Shown piece after piece: positions 5,720-6,009 of a DNA stretch of 6,009 nt. The first letter of the stretch is position 1; each line of letters starts with the position of its first letter. Origin of the DNA: Candidatus Binatota bacterium (GTDB lineage Bacteria; Desulfobacterota; Binatia; Bin18); assembly GCA_011523315.1 (NCBI GenBank), contig WTHE01000128.1, positions 1 to 6,009 on the forward strand. Reading direction: 5' to 3'. The notes under the pieces were generated by a model. It had not been told where the DNA came from and made no database searches. It saw nothing but the letters and a program-made list of their open reading frames with translations. Both the position numbers and the translations under genes were made by a program.

Positions 5720-6009
5720 ATGCTTGTTGTTTCAGGGACTATTCCGATCAAGGCCGAAAGCCGTGACGAGGCCGTCCAACTGGCGCTTGACATGGCAAAA
5801 GCCACCCAGGCCGAAGACGGGTGTCTGTTCTACCAGTTCTACGCCGACCTGGCCGATCCCAACCTCATACGGGTGTTTGAGGAGTGGGAGTCTGAGGAAG
5901 CCCTCGCCCGGCATATGCAGACCGACCACATGGCCACATTCCTCAAGGCCATCCCCCGGCTGGTGGCCGGCCCGGTTGAGGCCAAGAAGTATACGGTCAG
6001 CGCCGCAGA
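5720..6009 (+). CDS. Antibiotic-biosynthesis-monooxygenase (ABM) domain protein, 3' end cut off by the window
   Basis: The frame is open from ATG 5720 to the edge (96 codons plus two bases). It encodes a small dimeric ferredoxin-like-fold protein of the ABM/YgiN-like family. Members include cofactor-free quinone-forming monooxygenases, haem-degrading enzymes and signal-molecule isomerases such as LsrG. Typical features are the opening strand MLVVSGTIPIK, a helix rich in A/D/E (13..31), EDGCLFYQFY (32..41), the VFEEWES strand (52..58), and EALARHMQTDHMATF (60..74) with H65 and H70, ending in a closing strand KKYTVSAA. Family proteins are usually about 95 to 105 residues, so only a few residues are probably missing. 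The start has AGGGAGG (5707..5713) 6 bases upstream. The gene is divergent from the crotonase operon and shares its 135-bp control region. Whether it is an enzyme or acts on a pathway intermediate of its neighbours cannot be told. Confidence 0.88.
   Translation, partial: MLVVSGTIPIKAESRDEAVQLALDMAKATQAEDGCLFYQFYADLADPNLIRVFEEWESEEALARHMQTDHMATFLKAIPRLVAGPVEAKKYTVSAA

Overview
This is a 6-kb piece of a GC-rich bacterial chromosome with an accessory-looking left third and a compact, operon-like right two thirds. The organism cannot be named from the sequence. Most genes are about 65% GC with strong Shine-Dalgarno sites. The mix of a luciferase-like (LLM-class) flavin/F420 oxidoreductase, an unusual crotonase, an aldo/keto reductase and an antibiotic-biosynthesis-monooxygenase (ABM) domain protein is common in environmental, metabolically versatile bacteria (actinobacteria, proteobacteria and uncultured relatives). 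No gene is diagnostic of a phylum.

Left part (1 to about 1900). The first 27 codons of an IS630-family transposase run leftwards off the edge. They are followed by about 530 bases without a credible gene but with two adjacent stem-loops. Next comes a leftward gene for an HNH_5-type endonuclease-like protein with a clear C-x2-C / H / C-x2-C-N metal-finger pattern. Its base composition is visibly poorer in GC than the genes to the right. Together with the insertion sequence this suggests acquired DNA.

Middle (1897 to 3670). A leftward gene for a SnoaL/NTF2-fold protein, probably exported, is divergent from a rightward LLM-class oxidoreductase gene. That oxidoreductase carries a perfect 15-bp inverted repeat (3395..3444) inside its reading frame. 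The repeat encodes a short basic stretch with codons atypical for the gene. It looks like a small palindromic element inserted in frame and is the most unusual thing in the window.

Right part (3738 to 6009). A two-gene leftward operon encodes a crotonase-fold protein and, 2 bases downstream, an aldo/keto reductase. The crotonase lacks both canonical catalytic glutamates. The operon converges on the oxidoreductase gene. A divergent ABM-domain gene starts at 5720 and runs off the right edge. The 135-bp gap between the divergent genes holds plausible sigma70-type promoters in both directions. The oxidoreductase, crotonase, reductase and ABM protein could serve one catabolic or tailoring pathway, but that is inferred from proximity only. 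I found no CRISPR array, RNA gene or clearly novel multi-gene system.
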